DNA from: an uncultured Clostridia bacterium
GTDB lineage: Bacteria > Bacillota > Clostridia > Oscillospirales > Acutalibacteraceae
Reading direction: 5' to 3'
DNA length: 64,000 nucleotides
Assembly (NCBI GenBank): GCA_947589575.1
Contig: CANQBM010000001.1
Coordinates: forward strand, 124,001-188,000
In this document: piece by piece, positions 18,601 through 27,739 of the stretch
Position numbering within the stretch: position 1 is the stretch's first letter
Layout of the letters: each line of letters opens with the position of its first letter
Position numbers and translations under genes: made by a program
The notes under the pieces: generated by a model
What the model was told of the DNA's origin: nothing
Seen by the model: the letters and a program-made list of their open reading frames with translations, nothing else
Databases searched by the model: none

Positions 18601-20748
18601 TCCTGATTCGGCAACTATAGCAGCTAAATCATTTTCAACCAGCTCGTCTATGTTAATAAGCTCATCAATTTTTGTTACATTTGATGCTTCCAATGAATTA
18701 ATTCCGGCGAGCTGTGCAATAATCTTGGTATAACCGTAATTTTCAGCCTCGGCAAAATAACCATTTATTGTCAGCGGCTGAATATTTCCTTTTTCGTCTC
18801 TACCGTTTTTAGAACCGATTTGCGGATCGAAATTCAAAATTAAAAGGTGTTCGTTACCAGCCTCGTCTTTATTGCTTCTGGTATAAAAAGATACGGCTTT
18901 TATACGCTTGGTTATGGTTTTGAACCGCGTATCTTTAACAAGTTCATTATAAACTTCTGTCGGTAAAATCATACCCTGGATTTTTCCGTCTACAACATCC
19001 TGAGCCATTTCGTCATAGTTTGAATATTCTTGAATTTTAGCTGTGATGTTAATAGCGGTGTAAGCGTCCATTGCTTTAGGGTCAACCTCTGCGTTTACAA
19101 GACCGACAGTTCCTTTTCTAAGCGTAGTCGCAGACATTTTAGAAAGACCTACGGCTCTGTACTCAACGCTGTCATATTGCGGGCTTCTATCAGCTGCTTC
19201 ACCCAAAAAAGCTTTAAAAACGCCGAGACGATGGTTATTTGCTTCCGATGCAGTTTGAGCATTAATCATTTTAAGATATTCGGTAACAACCGTATCTTTA
19301 AGGACTGACGGCATAACCGCAGATGTTTGATCGCCGCTTTTATCATTAAATGAAACGCTCTCTCCGTTATAATAAGAAACCAAATTGTTGGAAGTTCCTC
19401 TGATGGAAGCTAAAACAGAAGCCATATCCGCAAGCTGTTCATCTGTGAGGACGCAATCCTTTGTACCCCATCCCTCAGGCATCAGATCGGCAACCTTACG
19501 GTCAATTTCAGCGGCATCTTTAACGTATCCTTTATCTATCGCGTATCCCTTAATAATTTCAAGATAGTAGGGACCGTCATACGCGTAGAGTTCGCCGCCC
19601 TTTATGATTTGATTATAAAACGCGGTTACCGCGCATCGCTCTGCCATAGATTTAGCCTGCTCGGAATTTTCGCTGAGGCTTTTATAAAACTCATCAACAG
19701 AGATACCTGCGTCATCTGCAGCGGCTTTTACAAGCAGCGAAACGCAATTATCGGGAGTAATACCTTCCGTAATATTATAGTTAGCTTCTCCTTTGCCGAA
19801 GAAATCGCCTTTGCCGTTGAAAGTAATCTTTGCTCCTGACAAATTTATATAATTATAGTATATCGAAAGATAGACATAACTTTGATTAGCCGTAAAAATA
19901 TGATATATAACTTTGGCGGGGGAATCAAACTTCACATCAGCATATTTTTCAAAAAGAGGGCCGTAAATTTTATACAACTCCTCAAAAACGGCCAGTTCCT
20001 CATCTGAGACATTCTCATATGTAGTCTTTCCGTCAACTGTTGAAGGCTTGAAAAACTGTTCAAGATCATACAGGGACGCTGTCGAATAATTCCCATAACG
20101 CTTAGCAACTGTTTCGGCAGTTACTATGTAGGATTCTTTTTTAGCGTATTCCTGTTCATATAGGTCTGCAAGCGGAAGGAGCTTGTCGCGCCATTCCTCA
20201 AGTGTTTTCTTTGACTCACCGTCTAACTTGTCTGCATATTTGATACAGAGCATCAGAAGTGTGTAATATGACATATCTGCGTCTCTGCCGTCCAGATAGT
20301 TATAATTATCAAGAAAACTTTCATCATTAAGGTTATTAATCTTGTCGTTATAGTATTCTTGGTAAAAATAAGTCAAAAAATCTTTCTTACTTGTTTTTTC
20401 CAACGTGTTAAGCAGTACCGGTTGAAGAGCACCGAGAATCTCAGGAAGAGTAACATTGTCTGCAATATTCTTCTTTTCCTGGTCGGTAAGCTTATCTGCG
20501 GACTTGCCTAATTCTTTGGCATGCTTTTCATAGATCGGATTAGCTATGAGGTCAATGCCCATAAGAACAGAGGGCAGATATTCGTCTGCCAAATCGTTTA
20601 GAGCATTAAAGGCATCTTCTGCCTCGCTCGAGGTTGACCATATGCTGTTCCTGTTGTCCTGCGCAAAAGCAGTAAATCCAACGGAACAGGTAGTGACAAC
20701 CATAACTACCGCTAAGAAAAAGCTAAGTAGTTTTTTGCTCGTTTTCAT
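12682..20748 (-). CDS. Giant secreted helical-repeat protein (about 2688 residues), function unknown
   Basis: Start ATG at 20746-20748 follows AAAGGAGAG by six bases; an earlier in-frame ATG at 20769 lies upstream of that RBS and is not used. The signal peptide has a lysine start (MKTSKK), a hydrophobic core and a cleavage-like end at FTAFAQD. The mature protein looks mostly alpha-helical, with few cysteines. About residue 1230 there is a Gly/Ser/Asn linker and a Lys/Pro/Ala stretch. The C-terminal half (about 1450-2688) consists of diverged modules of 420-500 residues. Diagnostic lines are W-G-(I/F/V) before a VLRPLY helix (residues near 1452, 1869, 2372) and PIIN/IIPLVN helices (near 1634, 2107, 2561). 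No LPXTG, dockerin, S-layer or enzyme motif is seen, so attachment to the cell is unclear. It is divergent from another giant secreted gene. Confidence 0.85.
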   Translation of the reverse strand: MKTSKKLLSFFLAVVMVVTTCSVGFTAFAQDNRNSIWSTSSEAEDAFNALNDLADEYLPSVLMGIDLIANPIYEKHAKELGKSADKLTDQEKKNIADNVTLPEILGALQPVLLNTLEKTSKKDFLTYFYQEYYNDKINNLNDESFLDNYNYLDGRDADMSYYTLLMLCIKYADKLDGESKKTLEEWRDKLLPLADLYEQEYAKKESYIVTAETVAKRYGNYSTASLYDLEQFFKPSTVDGKTTYENVSDEELAVFEELYKIYGPLFEKYADVKFDSPAKVIYHIFTANQSYVYLSIYYNYINLSGAKITFNGKGDFFGKGEANYNITEGITPDNCVSLLVKAAADDAGISVDEFYKSLSENSEQAKSMAERCAVTAFYNQIIKGGELYAYDGPYYLEIIKGYAIDKGYVKDAAEIDRKVADLMPEGWGTKDCVLTDEQLADMASVLASIRGTSNNLVSYYNGESVSFNDKSGDQTSAVMPSVLKDTVVTEYLKMINAQTASEANNHRLGVFKAFLGEAADRSPQYDSVEYRAVGLSKMSATTLRKGTVGLVNAEVDPKAMDAYTAINITAKIQEYSNYDEMAQDVVDGKIQGMILPTEVYNELVKDTRFKTITKRIKAVSFYTRSNKDEAGNEHLLILNFDPQIGSKNGRDEKGNIQPLTINGYFAEAENYGYTKIIAQLAGINSLEASNVTKIDELINIDELVENDLAAIVAESGGDIKVVLTPEQEAILNGDYDLIGQVGTDLLNTILNDKVLEILDMDLMGKSVTDILNSFLETPVELNAALKDIWARLVDSPVATLFELMPILVVLIDELVEPVIFNNNEDKGLLYSVLQQGLLATATKEVGSYIGIDQLRWDLNELLPDLMHWLLYGKESEGIEYYDQETVTFKEYSGSDLIVKNFNIADLKVNDFKNYTVVDTEGNPLKAVIVDDKITSYLYMDKSYSNAEAFTNDYPDVAFNCSFTYESSVPRLTGIYVADKALRDAEVSDLEKILSNALKNETTGKALGEVITEIATLFTNAVDTYVNTPELRDQIKCEPSDANFKTESKGLNNIFVAIPQLFDLMENLAADKYSVDKNAWVYCYDGKIFTNDSGYTRNASLEKFKSFAGSDKSDRSVDILDCFADIFVNDWINAVISLVNNTISTDNKITQSIPIISNLLAALGGFGKTSIITDVINGVFQVDRNSKFSFTFEKRDNGFTGLSKDNAYFLLSNIKTLITAIENLVNNFGKDNGSGNGNSSSSSNSSNKSPVYKPKAAKTPAADKSNYTKAELSNTTDLINNLDKMISSLLSDSSLNGFKLNDTTNIFAGIVTFFSNYLGNDCYTELGKVFNSYVFYITGSETHKPDSKGNVNAKKVYTNDSLTGLVVETFLLIENIVENLLSDFYDTYTLDNGKKAQYNLLVEAIEGLISPDAVGIRLDGYDKVQKKLADYNCWHNAAAQTSRGDYKIKLDWGIKAGDKDAFYDGLAASLRLVTSILSVILIDTNWYGTVVSPILNALCEKNGIKIDTAAQFKVTKDGYHDEVLLGIIKPVSEWLNLFLNKPATTLIKSIQGIAGLLDDKHGATIASILKGAISPLVNEVKGLGKIFAIKSDELLPTSLTLQKVINDLANKLNKYSNTNNIKLGKGKYTYPLSGSNLIPIINSYLASTEITLKQINWYKLSTAKTPAGALVYFVEYLLEVLLDNSNLAALADLIGADIVSTIIDLIKENKITAKDILSLLNRILEATDSPTLAYWTFSQYLQKAAIGFYYPAGVTKQMADNGVDSLDQLISAIFPLLSSFGVDLGGDNLQAIIDKNLFKNSLVTTIATALYGALDGLDPTIKNVLKSFGIVTSTKDVAKILTDKSYGKTFTAAAKTIRSHSSWKNIKNINWGFKDGSEKAQQGFVNALAAVLRPLYNVLNIFLNEGTLKINEAAYNIICSLNVPYTVKIVEISNDKKAPIQLKFSYRMKDGVLRMKFREYEGNRERSRSSELRLDFKSLKNLKDLKIEGTNGYNSAIIPLLEALQCSNISSYAKYRKDVAKAKDNLLLDILNPLIGDSNSSFLNKLAANPIDSLTKLLPNVAMYLDSDGLIQLVSNLLAPITDIAGLTGKGSFAIGDLIEELLGAPLQDMIIPLVNMILSGLDNPYLSQIQLADINWNALISLGTKMKYTSKATGANGKYLTGKKVGNVDQGKVLITVLRYIANLLVNNSSTLKNLICSIDAVAKNDMIKSIVASVFNTIGTASPDQIIAAVFYLLDGHPQNAFWDYTSYKTGTYSFSYPENMDVDFLKSLPPMLDGLIGSLIDLNETISKALFKDSIISSLATGLYGAIEGVKINDNLNLTQLLAQTNIDFSTSNVANLLVDERYGQKFENAASVISAAGSWANVNKDSLKWGVTDRDSFFHALVAVLRPLYGVLDVLLNDAYLGLFDIVRLPGSNGYSSSIVPLMEAFSMYNIKTQYQYRQDMSKEYDAILLDIINPLWDKVEDILAAPLQTVAAVIPNLALFIGNNGLCQIIDNLLTPVSALVDAIRPVVDLNSLLTTILDSLDVDLNSILSKIGVTNFSLDIYDLNKTLKPILGADAIIPLVNSVLGMIKIKGTPLGLKLNDVDWLQLASHGTTIVSSSQAATFGPRVFVQGDSSETLIAVLRYLINTINSGDNFDKINSLIGGLLGDGVSDSVSNMISQVLGILQNDTDTVISQLVELLEQIGS
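12980..16410 (-). repeat. Diverged tandem modules inside the giant secreted protein
   Basis: Protein-level repeats are readable in translation. GYNSAIIPLLEALQ and GYSSSIVPLMEAF correspond, as do LLLDILNPL and ILLDIINPLW, and VLRPLYNVLN and VLRPLYGVLD. A third, weaker copy lies upstream (LRLVTSILSVILID). Spacing of the IIPLVN-type helix is about 1420 and 1360 bases. DNA identity is low, so these are old duplications rather than fresh repeats. The last module is truncated at the C-terminus. Confidence 0.7.
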
Positions 20749-20903
20749 ATAAATCTCTCCTTTTACCATATGATTTAACGAACTTGCCGTTTAAATTTAC
20801 ACGCGTAAAATTATTCCCGAAAAAACAGAATGTTAACAGATTGTTCACAAAATGTCGATTTTTGGGCGCAATATCCCACGCGCGTACGAACAAATACAAT
20901 TTA

Positions 20904-20932
20904 TTTATACCAAATAATAGAACACAAGTCAA
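20904..20932 (-). promoter_or_regulatory. Promoter of the minus-strand giant gene
   Basis: TTGACT (complement of 20927-20932) and TATAAA (complement of 20904-20909) are separated by exactly 17 bases on the minus strand. The predicted leader is about 150 bases. Confidence 0.65.
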
Positions 20933-21273
20933 CACTTTTTTTATTTTTTGAACAAATTGTTAATTTTTCTATAATTTTCTAAAAGTAGCTTATCGTATAA
21001 TAATCAACAATTGTATATAAAATTGCCGGAAGAAAGGCTTGAATAAACAAACATATGTTCCAAAAAAAAGAGCAAAAAATGTAAATTATTTTTACTTTAC
21101 ATATGAAAATCGGGAGTAAAGGATTAGACCTTGACACAGACAATTTTTCCATGTAACTGTAAATTTTTTGTAAACAATTTATAAACTAAACATTAAATAT
21201 TTGTGAAAAACCAACAAATTCTCAACGTTTTTTCAGACATTTTGCCAAATTTGTTTTATATTTTTGTGACTTA

Positions 21274-21302
21274 TTGACTTTTGCTGAAAAATATGTGATA
21301 AT
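21274..21302 (+). promoter_or_regulatory. Promoter of the plus-strand giant gene
   Basis: TTGACT (21274-21279), a 17-base spacer ending in TGT, then GATAAT (21297-21302), so the -10 is of the extended type. The leader to the chosen start is about 175 bases. Confidence 0.65.
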
Positions 21303-21484
21303 CATTTTGTGTTTATAGAGCGTTTTTGCGCTTATTTCGGAATCGGCAAATTAATTGAGGGTTATTTTGCTACATTCTAATTCAGATTGCCTGATGGTCA
21401 GAGGATGTTTTCCTAAATATGGGCAAGCGCTTTTACACTAAAACTATTCTAAATTACCAAAAAATAGGAGGTAAAAAGTATACA

Positions 21485-24400
21485 ATGAAAACAAAAGCAA
21501 AACGATTTTCTCATAAACTGTTAGCTTTGCTGCTTGCCATTATTATGGGAATGACATGCTTTACGGGTGTTCTTAATGCTTTTGCTGCTACAGAGGATTA
21601 TACTGATGAAAACATTGAGTATAACGACCTTGCTTGGAGCGTTCTTTCCGATGAGCAGATGGCAACGGCTCTTCTTGACTATGCCGATAGAATGCTCGCT
21701 GATTTCGGTCCGCAGATTGATAAGCTTTTAAAGGGCGCGCTTCCTTCAAGCGGATTGTATTTTTATGACGCTTCAAAACGAGAAATCGGCATAAACGCTG
21801 CGGGTATTATCAAGGCAAATGTCAAGGTCTATACTCATAGCGTTGACGAAATTATGGAAACGATTGAAAGTCTTGCAAGCGTAATTGACAGCTACGGCAG
21901 TTTTCTCGGTGACGCGGGTAACATTCAGCTCAGTTCTACCAACGGTATGAGAAGATCGAATACTTCGTCCTGCGATATTATAAGAGGCGTTCTTGCTATA
22001 CTGCAAAAGAATTCAGCCGACTATAATGGTAAGGACGTTATCGGTCAGTTCCTTCGCGGAGGTTTCAGTCTCGGTACGGTAGGCAGCCTTGCTAACCTTG
22101 ACATTTATTCAATGCTCGGCGGTGCGCTTAATCTTGACAACGGCTATCAGTCGAACTTTGTTTACAATCTTGTAAAGTCACTTCTCTTTAACAATACTAA
22201 TTGGTTTACAGAGGATGAAAAGATTGCTTACAACGGCGGCGGTCAGAACTCAAGCGGTAATCAAATTGATGCCAAGACATTCGTTTTTGACGATGTTCTT
22301 CTTGAGAAGATGACAACCGAACTTCTTGATAAGATTAAGATTAATGTTACATATCCCGACGGCACAAGCTCAGAATCCAGAAAAAAGCTTATTGATGCTA
22401 AAATGGCTTCTGACCAAATGGATTACAAGCAGGCTGCTTCCGCTCTCGGATATGATCCAAACCTTATTTATTCATCAGAAGAAGGCTATGAAGGTCATAT
22501 TCTTCTCTTTGCTTACGGCAATGATAAGATTGAGCTGACAACGAATGACAGCTTATTCACTTTTGGATATCAGGCGCTCGGTATGGCATGGAAGACAGTT
22601 CTTAAGGATACAGTTAAGCTTCTTCATGTAAATACCAACGTAGACCGTGGTCACGGTAGCAATTTTGATAATGTATATTATTATTGGGCAACTGACAGCA
22701 AAAATCCGGGTATCCCGGGCGGTTGGGACAAAAACAACCTTGCGCAAATGTATTCACAGGATAACATTAACGCGTGGGCTGAAGCTGAGTATGAGGCATA
22801 CGGCGCTAAAAGTCCTGATGAATTCTTAAGTTGGGTTAAGAACAACTATGAATTTGACCGTACTGTTGCCGAAGGCGCAGAAGGCAAATGGTCTGATATT
22901 GATGAGACTACTCTCTTCAACAAAATCAGATACAGCCCTCTTGCAGACTACGGTTTCAATATGCAGACAGGTCCTATCAACCTTTACTTTATGCAGATGG
23001 GTACCGATAACCTTGATAAATTCTTTGAGGGTTATTCAAATTACTCTTCACTCGTTGCAGGTTTAAATGACTGCCTTGTTGCAGCTGTTAAGGATATTTT
23101 TGTTGACAGAGACAATATATATAAAGACGCAGTCGGCGATACTCATGTTCCTGCAATGGCAACTGTAAATCCGTCTACAATAGATTCTGAAGCTATTACA
23201 TCTATTACTAATACTCTTGTTGCTAATGCTCTTAAGATTGTTCAGTATACCGCTGATACAACGGATAAGAACATTCTTAACGGTTTCTATAAGGCTAAGG
23301 GTAACGGAACACAGCTTTCCGAATCAAATCTTGAGGAAGCAATGACTCCGCTGCTCATCGCTTGCATCGGACAGATTAATCTCGGCCCGGGTAAGCTTGA
23401 GAGAGTTATCCATCCTGCTGACTGGGATAAATGTAAGGACGCAGAGGCAGTAATTTTTGTATGCTTAAGAGAATATCTCTCATACATTCTTCCTGAGAAA
23501 AATTACAATGACCTTGTAACAATCGATACGGAAATTCATGCTACTTTAAACGATGCAATTCTTCCGATGGCTCGTGACGCCGTTACTTATGTAATGCAGG
23601 GTTATGTTCCGGTTTCGGATAAATCCGGCGAAAGATGGCAGGTTGAGAAAAGAGATGTCAGTGATGAAAATACACTCTTTGATCTTCTCAACTCGGTAAT
23701 CTGCTATTACGGCAATGATTACGATATGGCTAATAGCGACGACAGAGCTATGGGCGTTGCGTCACTTCTCGGTATTTGCGGCAAGGACGGTAACAGCCTT
23801 GTCAATACAAGCAACAGCATTTGGCAAAACATTGACCTTGTTGCCAACAAGCTTTTACCTGTAGCAGGTACTCTTCAGGGCACAGGCTACGGAAAATTCA
23901 ATTCTGAAAAGCTCATTTATAAGGATATAATTGAAGGCGCTCTTAATATTAGCGACACTCACGACGGCACTAATATGTGCGGAGTATCAAACTTCATTTA
24001 TCAGCTGCTTTCAATAATCTCTGCTGAGCCTATTCAGACGACTCCGATTGTAACGACAGTTTATAATCTTGTAAAAGATTTACTTAACGGCCTTTTAGGC
24101 GCTCGTTATGACGGCCAGTCATTTACCGCTCCTGTTCCTGACGCAACAACAAAACATCCGTTTGATGATGTTGTTCAGAAGGATGTTCTCGTTGGTACAA
24201 ACGGAGACAATATCGGCGTTCTGCAGAAACTGATTTGCAATTTCGTTGAGTTCACCGGTTATGGTACTTCAGGTTTAAAGACATATCCTGACTCAGTTCT
24301 GAGGGGACTTATGTTTGCGCTCCAGGCGGTAAACAGCTTTATTCCTGATGCAATCAACAATGTTTCTGAGCATGCGCTGAAGATGGCAACTGCTGAATTT

Positions 24401-27400
24401 GAGAGTCCTTCAATACAGGGTTGTCAGTCTGGTAATACTTATCAAGGCAATGTAATTGTTACTAACAATGTAACAGGTATTAATAACGCGTATGTTGACG
24501 GAATGACCGATTCGGTTGAGCAGCTTTCACGTTATTACATTTCGATAACAGCTGCGGAAATCACGGGAACTTCAGGTGACGCAAGCGTTCAGGAGCCTGA
24601 TTCAGAAACTCTTATTGCTCCGGGCGAGTCTTTGGCGCTTACGACATCAACAATTTACACTCCCGCGAGTGATGCGGATCCGACTTCATCATATGAGGTA
24701 ACTATCACATATGACATCACGGACGTGAATGGCGATATTATCCATTCCGATCTTAAGGCAACTGCTTACCAGTATCTGACAGGCGCTAAGTCATGGCAGG
24801 AGATAGTATATCCTTCTGACAGAAACGGTATGCTTAATGAAGGTCTTGAGAATAATTCCGCAGGTAAAACAATGAATGTACAAGGCTATAACGCATACAC
24901 AACGTCTAATTTTGCTGACGGCAAGATTAACTGCGGTTATCCTGAATATATAGTTCTTGCAACATCTGATCTCGGCGCTGTTGCCAACTATCAGATAAGA
25001 TTCAGAAATACTACTAATAGCACATTCGGTTCGGATAAATCAATCGACGGTCTGTTCTATTATGACGAAAAGACAGTTCATGATGATATGACCAACGGTA
25101 ATGTACAGGTAGGCAACTTAAACGCTATTCCTGTATGGGATAAGGCTACAGGCGACCTTCTTAGAAAAGAGCTTTATGACTATTCTGTAGATAACGGCCA
25201 GACATGGAACCGTGGTGACAATAACTCCGGTTATGATGAAAACAGAATAGGTGAAATCTTTAACGGACTTCAGGATGAGCAGAAGGCTCAGTTTAAGCAG
25301 AGAGACCATGTAGCTTATACTCTTGAAGAGGCTAAGGCAGCTGGTATACTTCAGGCTTATCATCAGAACGCCGGCGGCGTTTATGAATATATGTATATGA
25401 AGACCGGCAGCGGTACAAATTATGATACAACCCTTTCACAGATTTCTATGAGAGGTCCGGCGGACGGTTTCTATATCAACTTTGGTAAAATTACTGTTTC
25501 TAAGGGTAAATCAATGTATGCCCAGTTCTGTAAGTATGACGGTTCAACTCCTGTTCAGGCAGGCGAGTATCCTGTAAATATTTGCCTTTACAACTCAACA
25601 GGTTCTGGATTTATTGATAAGTGTAAGCTTGTTATCGGCGATAATGCTGCTGCTGACGCGCTTGATACCAAGTATAATGAGCTTACTGAACTTATGGCAA
25701 ACTACAGAGAAAGCGACTTCACAGATCCGGAAGTTTATACTCAGGCAAAAGAGGCTCTCTTAGCATCACTTGCCGCTCAGTCAACAGTGCTTACTCCGGA
25801 TACTGCTAAGCAGATTTCAGACAAGACTGTTCTTACTGCGACAACAAGTGTTGTTGCTACAGAATACGGCGACAGAGCGTTCCAGCCGTACACCTCAAAT
25901 GATGACGGTGTAACAACATCACCGGCTGATATGCCTGTAGGTGTTAAGGCAGACGCTTACCTCGGCGGTTCAACAGTTAACGGCGTAACATACGGCGGTG
26001 TCAAAGGCGTTTACTATTTCGACGCTAACTGCACAATGCCTATCTACTCAAATGTACCTCTTACATCAGCTGATGTACAGGACGGTAAGGATAAGGCAGG
26101 TATCGCGGTAATCGAGGGTACCGGAGAAGATGTAGGAAAATACTGGCTTAGAAACGCTCCTCATTATGAGACAGAGTGGGATACTGAAACATACGGTGCT
26201 CCATGGGCTAAGCCTACAGAAAAACAGGCTCAGGACGGCAACGGCGCTCTCCTCTATGAGCAGGTACAGTATGTATATCGTGATTCTAACTCAAATAAGG
26301 TTAACTCTGACAGAGATTGGAAGGCTAAGTTCCCTGTAACCACATACGCTCTTGTTCCTAATGACGGACGTGGTGAGGATAACCGTGGTACAATCTCACA
26401 GGCTAACGATCATCTCCAGTATGTAATTGAGCATGTATACGAATCAGTTAATACATCAATCGCTCAGGACATTTTTGAACAGGTATCACTTGTCAGAAAC
26501 GGTATGAACGTCAATAACTTTGATGTTATTACCTATAACAAGATGGTAAATCTTGCAAAACGTGCTGAGGGTAAGTATACATTGATAATTGAGTATAATG
26601 CTCAGGAACCTGTTATTGATGAATCATCAGGTCAGCCTCAGGTTGGTGATGATGGTGTTGTACAGACTCAGACAGTGTCTAAGACTGATAAGGTTCCGTT
26701 TAGTGAATATAACGGATATAAGAATAATCCTAATATTGAAATTACAGACGTTAAAACTGAATCAACACTTTCTTCTGTTCAGGTTGAGGAATATGTAAGA
26801 CTCTTTGACTTCTACATGGGCAAGGTTGTTGAGCGCGGTTATAACGGTACACAGCTTGAGGCAGAGATTGAGTGTGCATCAGGCAACACTTATGACAACC
26901 TCAAAGCAACTCCTGCTACATATAGCGAGTCAGGCGATATTTCTACACCTGCAAAGGTAGAGAAGGGTCCTTCAGCCGCTGACGCTAAGTTCGGTAAATG
27001 GGCTGAGGACGGAACTCTTGTAAATGAGGGTGAAGTAGTTTATACAGAAGAGTCATGGAACGCTTATGTAACAGCTCTTGCCGCTGCGGTTGATATTGCC
27101 GCAACAGGTAACGGCGCTTATGCTCATAAGGAAAGAAATTACTTTGATGCCGCTGCCGAAGATTATACAGATCAGGTAACAGATTGTTACACAGCTGACA
27201 CAAATCTCCAGAAAGCAGAAATTGCTCTTACAGAGGCAACTCCTTCAGAGGGTCATACAGTCACCGGTTCTATTGTGATTGCTAAGGATTCAACGGGAGT
27301 GTCAACAGGTCTTCCTGTATACGGCGAGTATACAGTCGCTCTGTATTCAGACGATGCAAGACAAGAGCTTGTAACTCAGGCAACATCTGTTTATAGCGCG

Positions 27401-27739
27401 GATGCAAAGACAAATACATTCGAGCTTACTGGCGTTGCTCCCGGCACTTACTATGCTAAGGTTACATCAACATATTCTATTGAGCGCAAGGATATTACTG
27501 TAATTGTCGGTGACAGTGATGTTGCAGACGCTGTAATTCCTGTAGTACCATGTGACTTTAACACAGATACAGGTGTTACAGCAGAGGATGCAAAGGTTGT
27601 TTATTCAGTCGCTACATCTAGCGGTGACCTTGCTGCATATTGTGACCTTAATGGTGATGGTGGTGTAACTGCTGATGATGCTAAGGTTGTATTGGCATTC
27701 GCAGCAGGAAGCATTTTACCTGAACTTACAATCCAGTAA
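21485..27739 (+). CDS. Giant secreted protein with C-terminal beta-module and dockerin
   Basis: 2084 residues from ATG 21485, chosen because the Sec signal peptide (MKTKAKRFSHKLLALLLAII, ending near LNAFA) begins there. AGGAGG lies 13 bases upstream, somewhat far. Residues about 20-980 are mainly helical. Beta-rich Ig-like sections follow (about 990-1130 and beyond), then a helical segment around ESDFTDPEVYTQAKEALLAS. The C-terminus is a CnaB/carboxypeptidase-regulatory-like module (GLPVYGEYTVALYSDD, APGTYYAKVTSTYS). It ends in a type I-like dockerin with two Ca-loops (DFNTDTGVTAED and DLNGDGGVTADD, both with D/N/D/T/D ligand spacing). The same pair ends the next gene's product. Dockerins plug into cohesins, so this protein probably docks to a scaffold or surface cohesin. 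No catalytic domain is recognised. Confidence 0.85.
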   Translation: MKTKAKRFSHKLLALLLAIIMGMTCFTGVLNAFAATEDYTDENIEYNDLAWSVLSDEQMATALLDYADRMLADFGPQIDKLLKGALPSSGLYFYDASKREIGINAAGIIKANVKVYTHSVDEIMETIESLASVIDSYGSFLGDAGNIQLSSTNGMRRSNTSSCDIIRGVLAILQKNSADYNGKDVIGQFLRGGFSLGTVGSLANLDIYSMLGGALNLDNGYQSNFVYNLVKSLLFNNTNWFTEDEKIAYNGGGQNSSGNQIDAKTFVFDDVLLEKMTTELLDKIKINVTYPDGTSSESRKKLIDAKMASDQMDYKQAASALGYDPNLIYSSEEGYEGHILLFAYGNDKIELTTNDSLFTFGYQALGMAWKTVLKDTVKLLHVNTNVDRGHGSNFDNVYYYWATDSKNPGIPGGWDKNNLAQMYSQDNINAWAEAEYEAYGAKSPDEFLSWVKNNYEFDRTVAEGAEGKWSDIDETTLFNKIRYSPLADYGFNMQTGPINLYFMQMGTDNLDKFFEGYSNYSSLVAGLNDCLVAAVKDIFVDRDNIYKDAVGDTHVPAMATVNPSTIDSEAITSITNTLVANALKIVQYTADTTDKNILNGFYKAKGNGTQLSESNLEEAMTPLLIACIGQINLGPGKLERVIHPADWDKCKDAEAVIFVCLREYLSYILPEKNYNDLVTIDTEIHATLNDAILPMARDAVTYVMQGYVPVSDKSGERWQVEKRDVSDENTLFDLLNSVICYYGNDYDMANSDDRAMGVASLLGICGKDGNSLVNTSNSIWQNIDLVANKLLPVAGTLQGTGYGKFNSEKLIYKDIIEGALNISDTHDGTNMCGVSNFIYQLLSIISAEPIQTTPIVTTVYNLVKDLLNGLLGARYDGQSFTAPVPDATTKHPFDDVVQKDVLVGTNGDNIGVLQKLICNFVEFTGYGTSGLKTYPDSVLRGLMFALQAVNSFIPDAINNVSEHALKMATAEFESPSIQGCQSGNTYQGNVIVTNNVTGINNAYVDGMTDSVEQLSRYYISITAAEITGTSGDASVQEPDSETLIAPGESLALTTSTIYTPASDADPTSSYEVTITYDITDVNGDIIHSDLKATAYQYLTGAKSWQEIVYPSDRNGMLNEGLENNSAGKTMNVQGYNAYTTSNFADGKINCGYPEYIVLATSDLGAVANYQIRFRNTTNSTFGSDKSIDGLFYYDEKTVHDDMTNGNVQVGNLNAIPVWDKATGDLLRKELYDYSVDNGQTWNRGDNNSGYDENRIGEIFNGLQDEQKAQFKQRDHVAYTLEEAKAAGILQAYHQNAGGVYEYMYMKTGSGTNYDTTLSQISMRGPADGFYINFGKITVSKGKSMYAQFCKYDGSTPVQAGEYPVNICLYNSTGSGFIDKCKLVIGDNAAADALDTKYNELTELMANYRESDFTDPEVYTQAKEALLASLAAQSTVLTPDTAKQISDKTVLTATTSVVATEYGDRAFQPYTSNDDGVTTSPADMPVGVKADAYLGGSTVNGVTYGGVKGVYYFDANCTMPIYSNVPLTSADVQDGKDKAGIAVIEGTGEDVGKYWLRNAPHYETEWDTETYGAPWAKPTEKQAQDGNGALLYEQVQYVYRDSNSNKVNSDRDWKAKFPVTTYALVPNDGRGEDNRGTISQANDHLQYVIEHVYESVNTSIAQDIFEQVSLVRNGMNVNNFDVITYNKMVNLAKRAEGKYTLIIEYNAQEPVIDESSGQPQVGDDGVVQTQTVSKTDKVPFSEYNGYKNNPNIEITDVKTESTLSSVQVEEYVRLFDFYMGKVVERGYNGTQLEAEIECASGNTYDNLKATPATYSESGDISTPAKVEKGPSAADAKFGKWAEDGTLVNEGEVVYTEESWNAYVTALAAAVDIAATGNGAYAHKERNYFDAAAEDYTDQVTDCYTADTNLQKAEIALTEATPSEGHTVTGSIVIAKDSTGVSTGLPVYGEYTVALYSDDARQELVTQATSVYSADAKTNTFELTGVAPGTYYAKVTSTYSIERKDITVIVGDSDVADAVIPVVPCDFNTDTGVTAEDAKVVYSVATSSGDLAAYCDLNGDGGVTADDAKVVLAFAAGSILPELTIQ

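Larger units (their letters stand above)
20770..21484. other. Divergent regulatory gap between the two giant secreted genes
   Basis: 715 bases, very AT-rich, with no convincing gene. It contains one good promoter for each giant gene (annotated separately), leaving about 150-180 base leaders on both sides. A 400-base central stretch between them has many A/T runs and no recognised riboswitch or RNA. A TTGACA at 21133-21138 has no good -10 partner. Confidence 0.6.

Noticed and set aside
18950-19120. Solute-binding-like segment in the N-terminal part of the giant minus-strand protein
   Set aside because: A stretch around VVDGKIQGMILPTEVYNELV faintly recalls periplasmic binding proteins, but no full domain can be followed.
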